Position numbers and translations under genes: made by a program
Assembly: GCA_033675265.1 (NCBI GenBank)
Contig: JAUJYZ010001116.1
Coordinates: 239,501 to 303,500, forward strand
Origin: Actinostola sp. cb2023
Taxonomy: Eukaryota > Cnidaria > Anthozoa > Actiniaria > Actinostolidae
Length of the DNA stretch: 64,000 nt
Direction: 5' to 3'
Shown here: one piece after another, positions 24,976 to 42,150 of the stretch
Numbering within the stretch: the stretch's first letter is position 1
Layout: each line of letters begins with the position of its first letter
Notes under the pieces: generated by a model
What the model saw: only the letters and a program-made list of their open reading frames with translations
What the model was told of the DNA's origin: nothing
Databases searched by the model: none

Positions 24976-25801
24976 AATCGTTCCTGTCTGTTGGAGGATA
25001 TGTTATGCGATAAATTATAAGCAGGAGTCGTGCGAGGGCGGTAGTAGTGGGAGTTCAATGCAAATGGCCGGGGCAGATGCGAATATTGATCTGAGAAAAA
25101 TTAAAAGGATGAAATATGAAACGAAAGAAGACGACTAAAAAGAATAGTGAGATAGAAAGGGAGAGAAAGAAAGAAATCAGAAAAATTGCGAAACATACCG
25201 AATTGTGAAATAGTAAATCCAGTCGAAAATGAGACTCAGTCGACAATTTTTTTCCGAAATGTTCTTTCACTCAAAATCCTTGCTCAAACCCCTGCAAATA
25301 TTTTTTCTGTCCACATTTTACAGCGCGAAATCCAATAGTTACCGAGTTATCACTACCGAGTTATACACTGAAGGAACAAAAGGTTTATTCATTCATCAAC
25401 CACAATCAATTAGTGGTTGGCTATCATGCAAAAATATATCAGATTTTAGCATGACAATGGTCTCGACTCAAACACAATTAAGGATCTTTTTTTCTCTCAT
25501 TTGCTTGCGATTGCTGTTATGCTTGTGTCTGCCCGTTTTCACAACACATAAGTTTTGTTTATGCTTGCGTTGTAGTGTAAAACAGGCTACCCTGGTCCAG
25601 AGGCACTGACCTACAAAAACAGGCTTAGTGAACGACAATAATTACATGTTATTACAAAACCAGAGTATGTAGAGTAGGATATTATGGTAAACATTTCAAC
25701 ATATTTTATTTCAAAATACTGTGTACATATGAAAATTATGAAGTGATGTATTTTATACTACCAAAATACAAGAGATGCAGTATTCTGACAGGGCACCTCT
25801 G

Positions 25802-25982
25802 AAGGCCGCCCGGACTACGGTGCAACTTTTCTTCCAACGTTGCGCGCAACAGTTGCAGAAATAGGATCGAGTTCTACTTCTCCAATCGTTGCGCGCAACG
25901 TTGCATCGTGTGACACCCCAAAAAACGTTTAATATTGCGCGCAACGTTACAAGAAAAGTTGCATCGCGTGTCTGGGCCTTGA
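25802..25982. mobile_element. MITE with AAGGCC ends and GTTGCGCGCAAC palindromes
   Basis: About 180 bp with inverted ends (AAGGCCGCCCGGAC ... TGCAACTTTTCTT) and three internal copies of the palindrome GTTGCGCGCAAC or close variants. TGA may be duplicated at both sides. The composition is like the element at 55048-55323. Confidence 0.65.
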
Positions 25983-26177
25983 CAGCAGCAAATAGACAAT
26001 GGTATTTGTAGCCAATTTCAACTTTATCCTGCTACAAGGTTTCATTTTATCATTCCTGTTTGGGGAAAGATTGTGGCCTGCAGCTCTCGCAGCCTCAAAA
26101 TTAGTTGACACACTATTTACATTTGCAGATCACTGAAAATCTGTATCCCCACCCAGAGATGGTGCGATTGGCCTTCC

Positions 26178-26299
26178 CCCCCCCCCCCCCCCCCTCCCCA
26201 ACATATTAATTAATTTAATGTTGACCCTGGCATTGAGGTGTTGTGCTCTTTCGGGCAATAATTTGTCTTCAACATTGGAGGGGGGGGGGGGGGGGGGGG
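26178..26299. repeat. poly-C and poly-G tracts
   Basis: A C17-type run near 26178-26195 and a G20-type run near 26280-26299, about 100 bp apart. Further G-runs occur at about 27410, 30247 and 30340. These may form G-quadruplex structures. Confidence 0.85.
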
Positions 26300-26389
26300 A
26301 TTTGAAGCTAAATATGCCATATAATTAATATTTCATCCAATTAATGCTACAGTGTGTTTGTTAGGTCACAAAAGGGATGATGTCTCAAC

Positions 26390-26784
26390 AATGTTGTACT
26401 ACTGATTGTAGATATGTTGTACTACTGATTGTACTACTGATTGTAGATATGTTGTACTACTGATTGTAGATATGTTGTACTACTGATTGTAGATATGTTG
26501 TACTACTGATTGTAGATATGTTGTACTACTGATTGTAGATATGTTGTACTACTGATTGTAGATATGTTGTACTACTGATTGTAGATATGTTGTACTACTG
26601 ATTGTAGATATGTTGTACTACTGATTGTAGATATGTTGTACTACTGATTGTAGATATGTTGTACTACTGATTGTAGATATGTTGTACTACTGATTGTAGA
26701 TATGTTGTACTACTGATTGTAGATATGTTGTACTACTGATTGTAGATATGTTGTACTACTGATTGTAGATATGTTGTACTACTG
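26390..26784. repeat. 23-bp minisatellite downstream of NUP35
   Basis: About 17 nearly identical copies of GTACTACTGATTGTAGATAT plus GTT, with one shortened copy near 26425. The very low divergence suggests recent expansion. It lies about 350 bp beyond the NUP35 stop codon. Confidence 0.95.
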
Positions 26785-26785
26785 G

Positions 26786-26908
26786 ACCCAGTTGTTTGAA
26801 AGCGGGTTAACGCTAACCTGGGGTTAAATTCTCTAACCTAAGAATTAACCCTAGTTAGCCATATTTAACCCTGGGTTAGCATTAACCCACTTAACCGGGC
26901 CAGGTTGT
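26786..26908. mobile_element. foldback element of TTAACGCTAACC type
   Basis: Imperfect palindrome: CGGGTTAACGCTAACCTGGG at the left and the complement of TGGGTTAATGCTAACCCAGG at the right, with outer ends GGACCCAGTTGTTTGAAAG and TTAACCGGGCCAGG. Similar GGCCCAGTTGTTNRAAAG ... TTAACGCTAA elements are, to my recollection, widespread in marine invertebrate genomes. Confidence 0.65.
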
Positions 26909-27135
26909 ATACATGTTTAGATGGTCTCATGCACCTGTAGCTTTAGAGACTAAAAATGGCTGCGAAGGAGACTACAGTAGCTTAGGCTTAGTAGATCGAG
27001 GAAGAAAAAAGGGAAGGAGTCATAGTTCCATGCCCTGACAAAGCTCTCTTCAGCTGACTATAATAATTACTACTGTTGGTCTTTCAATGTTACTAAGACC
27101 AGGAATTAATTCAATTTATCGGTCTTGATAGAACT

Positions 27136-33200
<6,065 letters not shown>

Positions 33201-33524
33201 GGTATTTGAAGGGAATATTGAGCTAAAATAACGAGAACATCAATAAGATTTCGGCGATTTTCCTTTCGATGATCGAACAAGAGGCAACGTCAATTTAAAC
33301 CACTAAAGCAACCAATAGAATTCCAGAATGAACAATAGAATTCCAAATTAGGAGACAAAATACTTTTGTACAGCGGTATAATAATGGTGCAAGTAACATC
33401 AAATGATCACCATCGCCGCCATCTTGAGCAAGTGTGGAAAAAAAGTGTTGAGAATTTCTTGCATTTAGACGCTTATTAATTGCTATAATTTACTAATGAG
33501 TGGATAAAATACGTGGTTTATAAG
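33201..33524. promoter_or_regulatory. bidirectional promoter of NUP35 and MRPL13
   Basis: Only 324 bp separate the two divergent start codons. GCCGCCATCTT at 33415-33425 is the complement of AAGATGGCGGC, a YY1-type element typical of housekeeping bidirectional promoters. No TATA box is evident. Two CAATAGAATTCCA repeats (33309-33346) lie between. Confidence 0.65.
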
Positions 33525-34031
33525 ATGGCCTTCACTAATCGTGCATCACAGAGTTTCGTGACCCATGCAAGACTGTGGTATTTAATAGATGCAAGGGACC
33601 AGGTTTGTGGTCGTTTAGCAGGTTACATAGGCCAGATACTACAAGGCAAAACCAAGCCCATATACCACCATGCTATTGATGTAGGGGACTACCTGGTCGT
33701 AGTTAACACTAAAGAGATCGTTCTATCTGGGAGTAAATGGAAAGATAAACTATACCGTCATCATACAGGATACCCAGGGGGACTGAAAGAGATCAAGGCA
33801 AAGGACCTACATAGAAAGGATGCTACACGGGTACTGTGGAGAGCAGTCAATGGAATGTTACCTAAAAACAATCTAAGACCTATATGGATGAAGAGATTGT
33901 ATTTGTTTGAAGACGAGAGTCACCCATATGCAGAGAATATCTTCTCAAAGTTAGAATCTCCAGCGTCTATTCCTAAAAGACTTCATGAATATAGTGTGGA
34001 GGAGATTGCTAATTATCCTAAACTGTTTTGA
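33525..34031 (+). CDS. MRPL13: mitochondrial large-subunit ribosomal protein uL13m
   Basis: Single-exon ORF of 168 residues starting MAFTNRASQ; the in-frame GTG 12 bases upstream is not used because ATG at 33525 fits the family start. Matches L13-family blocks: ARLWYLIDARDQVCGRLAGY, KPIYHHAIDVGDYLVVVNT, YRHHTGYPGGLKE, and NGMLPKNNLRPIWMKRLYLF. The C-terminus (IPKRLHEYSVEEIANYPKLF) also follows animal MRPL13. It is slightly shorter than vertebrate versions (about 178). It is part of the mitochondrial 39S subunit. It lacks introns although its neighbour NUP35 has nine. A poly(A) signal ATTAAA is at 34079. Confidence 0.96.
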   Translation: MAFTNRASQSFVTHARLWYLIDARDQVCGRLAGYIGQILQGKTKPIYHHAIDVGDYLVVVNTKEIVLSGSKWKDKLYRHHTGYPGGLKEIKAKDLHRKDATRVLWRAVNGMLPKNNLRPIWMKRLYLFEDESHPYAENIFSKLESPASIPKRLHEYSVEEIANYPKLF

Positions 34032-35585
34032 TTGGTCAGACCTTGAAGAGACGACATTGTAATGCATTCTTTAAAAAAATTAAAAGCATGGAACAAAAAC
34101 GACCACTGGCTCTCCCTTCCATGCTATCTGATAACCAGACTGGACTCCCACAAGACACCCACCCTATACATGTAGAGGGAATCTATAATAGATAGATCTT
34201 AACAATACTGTAGAGACCAGACAAAGGTGTGTATGCAATATTGCTGGCAATATATGATTGCAGTGATCCCACTAGTTCTGCAATGTGTGCAACATGAAAC
34301 CATGCGATTGCCAGCAATGATTGCGTGTACTGTTGCACCATGCCATCACCTTTACAGCGGTCTGACGAGAGAGAGCAGACTACAAGTTCTATTCCCAATA
34401 GTAGTATTTTTTAATATGGGTTTGTTACTTCAAAGATGAAATAAATTGGAATTTTCTGATTCACCAGCTTATCACTGTATTACTCAAGTTGGAATTGCAA
34501 CAGGTTAGTCTTCCTCGCAGCCGTTTTGGAGAGCGTTGCGTGACAACACTAAAAATGGGTGCGAGGAGACTCACTACTTCCAAATGGTCTAGCACTTTCT
34601 TTGGCAATGACAGTGTCAATAACAACATACAATCATATATGACCAATCTAAGCAATTTCATTTAAACTAATGCTTTAATTGATTAACTTAATTCTGTACA
34701 AGCAGCAGTCTATGCCTTCTCTAAGTAAAAGTCAAATTTATTTACCACACGTTAATATAATCCACAATACCACTGGAGAGAAATGTCAGAACTGATATTT
34801 TGCAAAAGACTTAGACATCAAAGAACACCTGCATTCAGATGTACAGAAGTCTTGCAAACTTACCAGTCCTAACTTTCTTGTACCCTTGTAGAAATGAAAA
34901 AATGTGGTACTGCAAGCTGTACCTTCAGTATGTGAAATCATCTGAAATTTGGAGTGTAGCTTATCTAGCAGCGCAGCTTACATTTATCTGTGAGCATTTA
35001 TGGTAATTAAATATATTATCTCTTCTCTCTGAGTTTGTTTTTCAGTGTCAATGAAAGTACTTTCCTGTATTTCACAATTGAAAATAATGTGTTTGATTTT
35101 ACTTAAATTTCTCATTACTTCAGATGATTGCTATATATGAGTTTTCAAAAATAAATTCTGTGAATAGCCAGAACATCGTGTGAGAATACATCTCTACACT
35201 TCTGCTCAATCTCTGTGTCCTACGTAACTGCACATAGCATGCAGACATTTCCTTGTTTTTATATTTTTCATAAAGTTTATCGGAAATCATCTTTCAAAAT
35301 AGGAAGGGACAAAGTAGGACAACATTGACTCAGAGATGTTTGTAATCCAGCAAATCACTAATTAAGTAGCCTAAGACTTTTGAGTATTCTGCGACATTTG
35401 GAGTGGTTAACTAGATGTGATCCTAGCCTGAGAGGACAGCTGTCTCACTGACAGCATTCATTAGTTCCCTTGCTCTTGAAACAAGAAGTGCCGAGAGCAT
35501 GTTTTCAGCAATGAAAACCTATTGTATCCAGCGAATTAAGACTAGGGAAATGAGGTTTTAGAGTTTGCAATGAGCTAAGTTCATG
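34032..35585. other. intergenic region between convergent MRPL13 and GID8
   Basis: About 1.5 kb between two gene 3' ends. 34503-34575 holds a small foldback (TTAGTCTTCCTCGCAGCC ... GGGTGCGAGGAGACTCA) related to 26930-26985. An imperfect repeat of TTGCTGGCAATATATGATTG sits at 34239-34330. No exon was recognised. Confidence 0.5.
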
Positions 35586-36272
35586 TTACTTTGGTTCTTC
35601 AAATGTACCCGTAGCCATGTCTGCCATCTTGGGAAACTTTGCTTTCTTTTTATCAAGTTCATCCTGAGTCCACAGCAAAAGCTTGAGGATATTAGCCAAC
35701 TTAGGTTGAGTTTTCCTGTACTCAGCCTCTAAGATGGCTGCATTCAGTTCACTAGCAACTTTTTGCCTCTGTGATGGATGGAGAAGGTCACCAAATGGCG
35801 AATCCTCGGGGTTTTCAAAGGCAAGCAAAGCCATGGTTTGTTCAAGTTCCTCAAGGAAGTTACTGGATTCCTGGCCTTGCTCGGCGAGCTGATTCTGCGC
35901 AAACTCAACAGCTGATACGATATCTTTTTCACGAATCAACTCTATTAATCGCTGTTGTTGTAAATGGAAATATAACAACTGGTTTGTATCAAGAATCTCA
36001 GGGTTTAGCTTGTTGGTGAGAGACACTGCTTCTTCAAGGTCACCTCTTTGTATTGCTTCCCTGATCTTGATTCTGTTGTCCAAACTATCGAGAGGAATAG
36101 ATGGCTGTGTTCCTGATTCAATCCTGAATTTCTCTGCTGCTTCTTTGTAGCCTTCAGTGACCAGATAGTCCATAATCAAACGATTCATTTCTGCTCGTGG
36201 GAAACGAATTTTACTTAATCTTTCCATCCATTCTTCCCGACTCACGTCCTCAGCTTTGTCAGGAAAGCTCAT
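35586..36272 (-). CDS. GID8: GID complex subunit 8 (TWA1), CTLH E3 ligase
   Basis: Intact single-exon ORF of 228 residues, the same length as the human protein. It starts [16 protein letters not shown] and has LisH (about 26-58: [20 protein letters not shown]), CTLH (about 63-120: [20 protein letters not shown]) and CRA (about 118-205: [29 protein letters not shown]) segments. GID8 is a core scaffold of the GID/CTLH ubiquitin ligase, which in yeast degrades gluconeogenic enzymes. It is transcribed away from RPL15, sharing a short promoter. The lack of introns is notable for this region. Confidence 0.97.
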   Translation of the reverse strand: MSFPDKAEDVSREEWMERLSKIRFPRAEMNRLIMDYLVTEGYKEAAEKFRIESGTQPSIPLDSLDNRIKIREAIQRGDLEEAVSLTNKLNPEILDTNQLLYFHLQQQRLIELIREKDIVSAVEFAQNQLAEQGQESSNFLEELEQTMALLAFENPEDSPFGDLLHPSQRQKVASELNAAILEAEYRKTQPKLANILKLLLWTQDELDKKKAKFPKMADMATGTFEEPK

Positions 36273-36489
36273 TCTTACGATAAAGGACGAAAACAGGGAT
36301 GCCAGCTTTCAATCTGTATTCAAAATATCCTAAATAAAGTAAGGGTTTTAAAGACTTTTTGTCAAAAACTGACAAATCTTTCATCAACAACAAAAACAGA
36401 TCCAAAATGGTGGATTATCTCAGCTATTGCGCATGATCAATGGAAATTACCGCTGACGCACCAACTTCAAAGCGAGGCTGTTTTTTCCC
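36273..36489. promoter_or_regulatory. bidirectional promoter of GID8 and RPL15
   Basis: About 220 bp between the GID8 start codon and the pyrimidine-rich RPL15 leader. AAAATGGTGG (36405) is YY1-like and TGCGCATGA (36428) resembles an NRF1 half-site. No TATA box is evident. Confidence 0.55.
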
Positions 36490-38671
36490 TCGTTCTTTCT
36501 TTCTCCATCTTTGTTCAAGGCTGGTGAGTGTAAAATAAAATCCGTTCAATCTATGATGTTTTTGTAGTCATCTTACATTCTAAATGCCACGAAACATTAG
36601 TATATACAATAGTATAGTACCTGTTGAGAATATCTGAAGATATAAATCCCCAGTCATTCGTTATATAGCCGCTAGAGTTGATAGTCTAGACTCTAGGTAC
36701 ATTGTATAGTATATCAAGAACCTGGGGAAATTTGAGGTTTTTCCAGGCTTTTCCACCTATTATACAAGTACATGTAACCATGAAACAACAGTAAATAGTG
36801 AATAATAAGAGTTATATTTATTATGACATATATTGTGTTGAATGTCATCTTAATGCCTTCATTCAGAAGACCCTGCTACACTGTTTGGCTACAGTAAAAT
36901 CTCATATCTAAAACACTAATAATAATATGCTCACACTCACAGTGGCATATTTTTAAACAGATAAATGCAACAGACTTCTGTCAATAAAATTGCATTTGAT
37001 ATCATGGTGGCCATGTTAGTGCCCGAAGACAAAGCTTTCCTCGTTGTCTAAACACCACCAACATGGCTGCTGCATCTTTGTACTTGTAGCTTGTCTAAAC
37101 AAACACCTCTTGAAGACAGACACCTTAGTCTAGTCCCTGCTGCAATGTTTTATCAAGAACTAGCTCTTGCTCATTTGCTAAACCAGACAGGAAAAGTTGT
37201 CCTAAGGGTATCTGACTTTGAGAGAGTGTGGTCCAGATAAATAATAATAATAATAACCTTTATTAACGTGTCAAATTACCTAGCTTCCACAAGTGTAAAC
37301 TAATTGAGGACACCTGTTGCGTTTTGATCCAAAAACCTCCCAAATGGACATTGTTGGGTAGCAATCAAAGGTGTCTGCTTTGGAGGTGTCTGTCAACAGC
37401 AGAATAGCAGTACTTATGATGGACAGAAGTGGAATGCAGTCTTACCAGTCATGACATTCATCTCAACTATTCCATGGATATGAATACAAATTACAGGATG
37501 TTTAAATGTCAGATGGACGACTAATATTGTATGTTTTCACCAGACCAATAAACCATGGGAGCCTACAAATATCTTGAAGAGTTGCATAAGAAGAAGCAGT
37601 CTGATCTGCTTAGATTCTTACTGAGAATCAGGTGTTGGCAATATCGTCAACTGAGTGCCATCCATCGTGCCTCAAGACCTACCCGTCCAGACAAGGCTCG
37701 TCGTCTTGGGTATAAAGCCAAGCAGGGCTATGTTATCTATCGTATACGTGTACGTCGTGGTGGTCGTAAGAGGCCTGTTCCTAAGGGAGCTACGTATGGT
37801 AAACCAACGAACATGGGCATAAACCAGCTTAAGTTCCAAAGAAGCTTGCGATCAGTTGCCGAGGTAAGTTGAAACTCTTATCCTGTATTATTAGTAGTTT
37901 TACTGCAGTTCCTACTATTCTTTCTCCACTTCTTGCCTTCTCCCATTCCTCTTCACTCATACTCTCCCAGCTAGTGCATTGTTGTCACATGCGCCAGTGA
38001 CTGGCAATTTGGCTGGCAGCTGCAATTTGTGGGGGAAAAGCCAAACTTATCAGGTGAAAAGTGAAGAAAGGGTGGCGAGAAGAGGGGTACTAAGAATCTT
38101 TTTAACAACCCTCGTATTTAATGTCGGTTTGTAGCTTGGCAGTTTTTTTATTAAAACTAAGGTTGAAGATACAAAATTGTTGTCAACCCTCATATTGTTC
38201 TGGGTATCTGTTTCAACAATAGTTGACTTATTAAGTTGATATATAGTCGGGGACCTGTGAGTACCTTCCCCCTTCCTGACAACCCTCTTCCTGTGCCGCT
38301 GCTTTAGATATTATATAGTGATGGAGCTTATACATGTAGCAATAATACATGTTTTCTGTGTGTAGGAGCGTGCTGGTCGATACTGTGGTGGACTGAGAGT
38401 GCTTAACTCATACTGGATTGGTCACGACTCTGTGTACAAGTACTTTGAAGTCATAATGGTCGATCCTTTCCACAAGGCAGTCCGCCGTGATCCTCGTATC
38501 AACTGGATTTGCCGACCAGTTCACAAGCACCGTGAGTTACGTGGTTTAACTGCTGCTGGTCGTAAGAACCGTGGTATGCGCAAGGGTCATGGTTACAACA
38601 AGGTGATTGGCAGCTCAAGACGTGCCAATTGGAAGAAGCATAATACACTCCAACTCAGACGATATCGTTAA
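36487..38671 (+). CDS. RPL15: 60S ribosomal protein L15 (eL15)
   Basis: Coding exons 37555-37863 and 38366-38671 join in phase 0 to 204 residues, the exact length of human RPL15. Conserved throughout: [84 protein letters not shown] and [10 protein letters not shown] non-coding first exon is inferred at about 36487-36523; it starts in a polypyrimidine stretch (CCCTCGTTCTTTCTTTCTCC) typical of 5' TOP mRNAs and ends at GTGAGT. The acceptor at 37543 is 11 bases before the ATG. The 1-kb first intron contains an AATAAT-tailed dispersed repeat (37230-37310). Confidence 0.97.
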
Positions 38672-38679
38672 TACCAAAA

Positions 38680-38685
38680 AATAAA
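38680..38685 (+). terminator. poly(A) signal of RPL15
   Basis: AATAAA 9 bp after the stop codon, a very short 3' UTR as is usual for ribosomal protein genes. Confidence 0.6.
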
Positions 38686-39474
38686 ATCATAGTTTCTTCA
38701 ATTCATTGTTTGTCTCTATTTAGCCATTTTCCCAGTTCCTACCGTTCACAATCAGTTTTGTTTGTTCAAATGTTACGATATGAAACCACCGACTGTACAT
38801 GAATCCACTAAACTTATTGACATTTCGGAAGTCAGTCTGTCCGAGCGAAAGAGCACTACATGCCCAGTAGTTGTCGGTGAGGGAAGCAACTTTAAAATGT
38901 AGTTGTGACAACCTGTTTGTAATGCTCTCTGTCATTCACCAAAATCTGGCAATCAAATCTTAAGATAGTTGACATTAATTTCAACTTACAATGTATTATT
39001 TTGATATGTAATCAGTCCAATAAATAAGTTTTCTTTGGTCAAGATGATAGATTTAGGTGGGCTGCCTGTGGCATACAGAGTTGAAAAATGGGCTTTTTCT
39101 TTTGGCCACAAATTGCCAACTGGATACCAAGGCAAATGTGCTCTGTGCCACTGAGGATGAAGGCTCATTGCTGAAGCTCAGCGAGTGAATGCTTATAGTG
39201 TCTTGTTACTCTAGATTACCCAATAGGATTGACAGAACTGGCAAATGCAATGTTTTGGCGCATCAAAAGATGGAATACAGTTTAGCAATTATTATTTTAT
39301 TTCTTTAACATAAAACTGTAATAAAGTGATGTGTTCATAAATATCTTCTAAAGAGTTATCGATGGATGTGGTAAAAGAGAGGATAAGAGTTATAAAAGGT
39401 TGATGAGTAGTGGGGGAGTGTAGACGAGCTCTGCAAAAGTTGAGTGTCCAGCTTTTGTACAGTAGAATATTGCA
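38686..39474. other. intergenic, no gene recognised
   Basis: Roughly 790 bp downstream of RPL15 with no in-frame exon candidates or recognisable repeats. Confidence 0.4.
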
Positions 39475-39618
39475 TTAGAGTGATTTTCATAAATCTGTGA
39501 ATCACACTTTAGCGTATTTAGCACTAATACACTCTAATTCCATTGTGTTCTTTTGTTGTCACTTGACTGTTGCACTCTAAAAATTACACTTTGTTTCACA
39601 GATTTATGAAAATCACTT
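39475..39618. mobile_element. 144-bp MITE-like inverted repeat
   Basis: Ends TTAGAGTGATTTTCATAAAT and the complement of ATTTATGAAAATCACTTTTG are inverted. An inner pair (CACTCTAATTCCA / GCACTCTAAAAATTACA) is less perfect. No coding capacity. Confidence 0.6.
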
Positions 39619-39685
39619 TTGGCAATGAGCACTATCTAGAGTAATATTGGCAAGCTAAATTTTACAGTTGATTTCTTAGAAAACT

Positions 39686-41109
39686 GGGGTGCTTACCATT
39701 TACTCGGAAAAACCGGAAATTCCAGTTGGAAAAACAAATGATGTGTGTCATTCTGGATCGGAAAGTTTCGGAAAACTTGGTCTAGCCACAGGCAGCCCAA
39801 GCAATGGACTTCTGAGGACATTCTGGAGGCCTTTTATGAAGAAATTTTTATTTCAATAAATTCTATTAAAACTTATCTGAGTTGTTTATTGTGTCTTACT
39901 TTATCATCCTGTAAAGTTTCAGCTCGATCCGAGGCCTATTTACGAAGTTTTTCAATATCTGCTCCTCTCCACATGAATAGTATGTGGAAGGCTGGAGCAC
40001 AGGCAGCCCAAGCAATAGACTTCTGGAGGCCTTTTATGAAGAAAATTTTTATTTCAATAAATTCTATTAAAACTTATCTGAGTTGTTTATTGTGTCTTAC
40101 TTTATCATCCTGTACAGTTTCAGCTCGATCCGAGGCCTATTTACGAAGATTTTCAATATCTGCTCCTCTCCACATGAATATGTGGAAGGCTGGAGACTCC
40201 GACTCATCTCAACCGCTATATTCGCCAGGAAAATATATATATATGCCCATTTCAACGCTTGTCTCGCTACAATACCTACAGATATGTTTAGACCGATAAT
40301 CCCTCCATCAGGCAGTGATTTCAAATTGTCATCAAACCAAATATTCCTCGAGAAATCCATGGTTTTAAACCGAAGTTTTGAAATCTTTTGAGGCTTGTGA
40401 TCGCTGGGGTTCAAGCAGGTTCAAGTGGGAGTGAATTGCACGTAGCTGATTGGACAGAATTATCACCTGATTAGTGCGAAAAGCACGCTCCCCTCTGGCC
40501 ACAGAATAATTTTGTACCACATACATTAGACTTACCAAGGGTATTATTCTGTGGCCAGAGGGGAGCGTACTTTTCGCACTAATCAGGTGATAATTCTGTC
40601 CAATCAGCTACGTGCAATTCACTCCCACTTGAACCTGCTTGAACCCCAGCGATCACAGGCCTCAAAAGATTTCAAAACTTCGGTTTAAAACCATGGATTT
40701 CTCGAGGAATATTTGGTTTGATGACAATTTGAAATCACTGCCTGATGGAGGGATTATCGGTCTAAACATATCTGTAGGTATTGTAGCGAGACAAGCGTTG
40801 AAATGGGCATATTTTGTTTTTTTTCTGGCGAATATAGCGGTTGAGATGAGTCGGAGTCTCCAGCCTTCCACATATTCATGTGGAGAGGAGCAGATATTGA
40901 AAAACTTCGTAAATAAACAACTCAGATAAGTTTTAATAGAATTTATTGAAATAAAAATTTTCTTCATAAAAGGCCTCCAGAATGTCCTCTGAGAAGTCCA
41001 TTGCTTGGGCTGCCTGTTGTGGTCTAGCGATTGAAGTAATCCACTTTTCCCGCTCTTTTCGTGTCCGTAGACGCGTCTCTGGTTTTTCCGAGTAAATGGT
41101 AAGCACCCC
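39686..41109. mobile_element. 1.4-kb near-perfect palindromic foldback element
   Basis: Ends GGGGTGCTTACCATTTACTC (39686) and its complement (41109) are inverted repeats of 29 bp. The inner arms (about 40020-40500 and 40560-41030) are nearly identical inverted copies that meet around a short spacer at 40510-40545. The left arm additionally carries a tandem duplication of about 240 bp (39780-40020 against 40010-40250). Both arms hold the same ORF (see separate entry). Confidence 0.88.
40639..40929 (+). CDS. unidentified ORF within the palindrome (also in the left arm, complement of 40097-40414)
   Basis: From ATG at 40693 the frame encodes about 78 residues starting MDFSRNIWFDDNLKSLPDGG, then GIIGLNISVGIVARQALKWA, with a hydrophobic middle and SLQPSTYSCGEEQ. 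The left-arm copy preserves the frame with only a few changes and a different C-terminus. I do not recognise the protein. It could be a captured exon or chance ORF; conservation in both arms may simply reflect recent palindrome formation. Confidence 0.3.
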   Translation: MNPSDHRPQKISKLRFKTMDFSRNIWFDDNLKSLPDGGIIGLNISVGIVARQALKWAYFVFFLANIAVEMSRSLQPSTYSCGEEQILKNFVNKQLR

Positions 41110-41642
41110 TGGTCACAGCTAGCAGGTTGCATAGAGAATTATGAGATTTAGAACACACCATCAATGTTTACTGTACAAAATGGGTAAACAAAACTTGCTT
41201 CATTTCTGATACATAACCAATCAAACAGTCCCATAATTCCATGCCAAACATACAAACCATGTGTATTGCTATCGTCCATTTTGTTACTTTATAAATATGA
41301 CAAGACAGTGTACGACTTTAAATACTGGGGAAGGAGAGGGATATAAATATCCTTATGTTCCCCAACTACTTCCCTTAAGTTAGACGTGGTATGGATGATT
41401 TGCAAATAAAAATCACATAAAAAATGTGGACAAAATCCTTAGTTGGATGTTTAAATTAAAATGTTCTTTTACGTCGGAAGAATCTTTCAAATTGGTGACT
41501 TAAATATTGTCAATTTTTCTACTGATAATTAATTTAAATACTCTTGAGTATTAGAGTTTAGTCTTTCAAGATCAGTGAAGCCACTAAGGTGTGGGATTGC
41601 AGAAAAAGTATCATCATCATTCGTCATTTTCTAATAAATTGA

Positions 41643-41755
41643 TAGCCTCCTTTGCGGCCGTTCTTTGTTTCGGGATCCCTGTGCTCCCTCTCCACAAGGG
41701 AGGGAGGGAGGGAGCACAGGGATCCCGAAACAAAGAACGTCTGCAAAGGAGGCTA
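41643..41755. mobile_element. 113-bp Mutator-like foldback MITE with 9-bp target duplication
   Basis: Perfect stem arms TAGCCTCCTTTGC(G/A)G(C/A)CG ... GGAGGCTA enclosing CTCCACAAGG. Flanked by ATAAATTGA at 41634-41642 and 41756-41764. A 9-bp duplication with long inverted ends is the Mutator (MULE) signature. The terminal TAGCCT is shared with the 57246-58147 element. Confidence 0.88.
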
Positions 41756-41905
41756 ATAAATTGAGCTTGCATAATTTTACTGCAATACCACACCTCACTC
41801 GACATTGTCCGCACTAGGATATCAGCATGTGTACACCTGCAAATCCCATGCCATGTAGTTTAAGTTATTTGCTGACCAGTGAATAACTGACAGTCTCTGG
41901 AACCC

Positions 41906-42032
41906 TAAGGCCTAGTTCAAACGCCGTACTTTCCAAGAGCCGTTCTTAATTACTTCAAAAGAAGCCGCCTCATTATTTATTGTTTTAAATGAGAACGGCT
42001 CATGATTAGCACGAAGTCTGAACTAGGCCTAA
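41906..42032. mobile_element. MITE-like element with AAGGCCTAGTTCAAAC ends
   Basis: Inverted ends TAAGGCCTAGTTCAAAC and GTCTGAACTAGGCCTAA, with an inner inverted pair GAGCCGTTCTTAA / TGAGAACGGCTCATG. About 120 bp downstream of the OTULIN-like gene stop codon. Confidence 0.65.
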
Positions 42033-42150
42033 GTATGTTTTAAATAGTTAACTTTGTATAAAATTTATAAAATAGATCTTACGCCAACGATTTGTCATGT
42101 CATGGGACAAACGTGGGAGTGTCACGTCACTCGAACACAATCTAGTCGTG

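Noticed and set aside
24908..25138. ORF ending DANIDLRKIKRMKYETKEDD
   Set aside because: The end looks somewhat coding, but I found no acceptable splice context or upstream exons and it follows a dispersed repeat; not strong enough to call.
25229..25609. 126-codon plus-strand ORF with hydrophobic C-terminus
   Set aside because: No recognisable domain, no splice partners, and composition like surrounding intergenic DNA.
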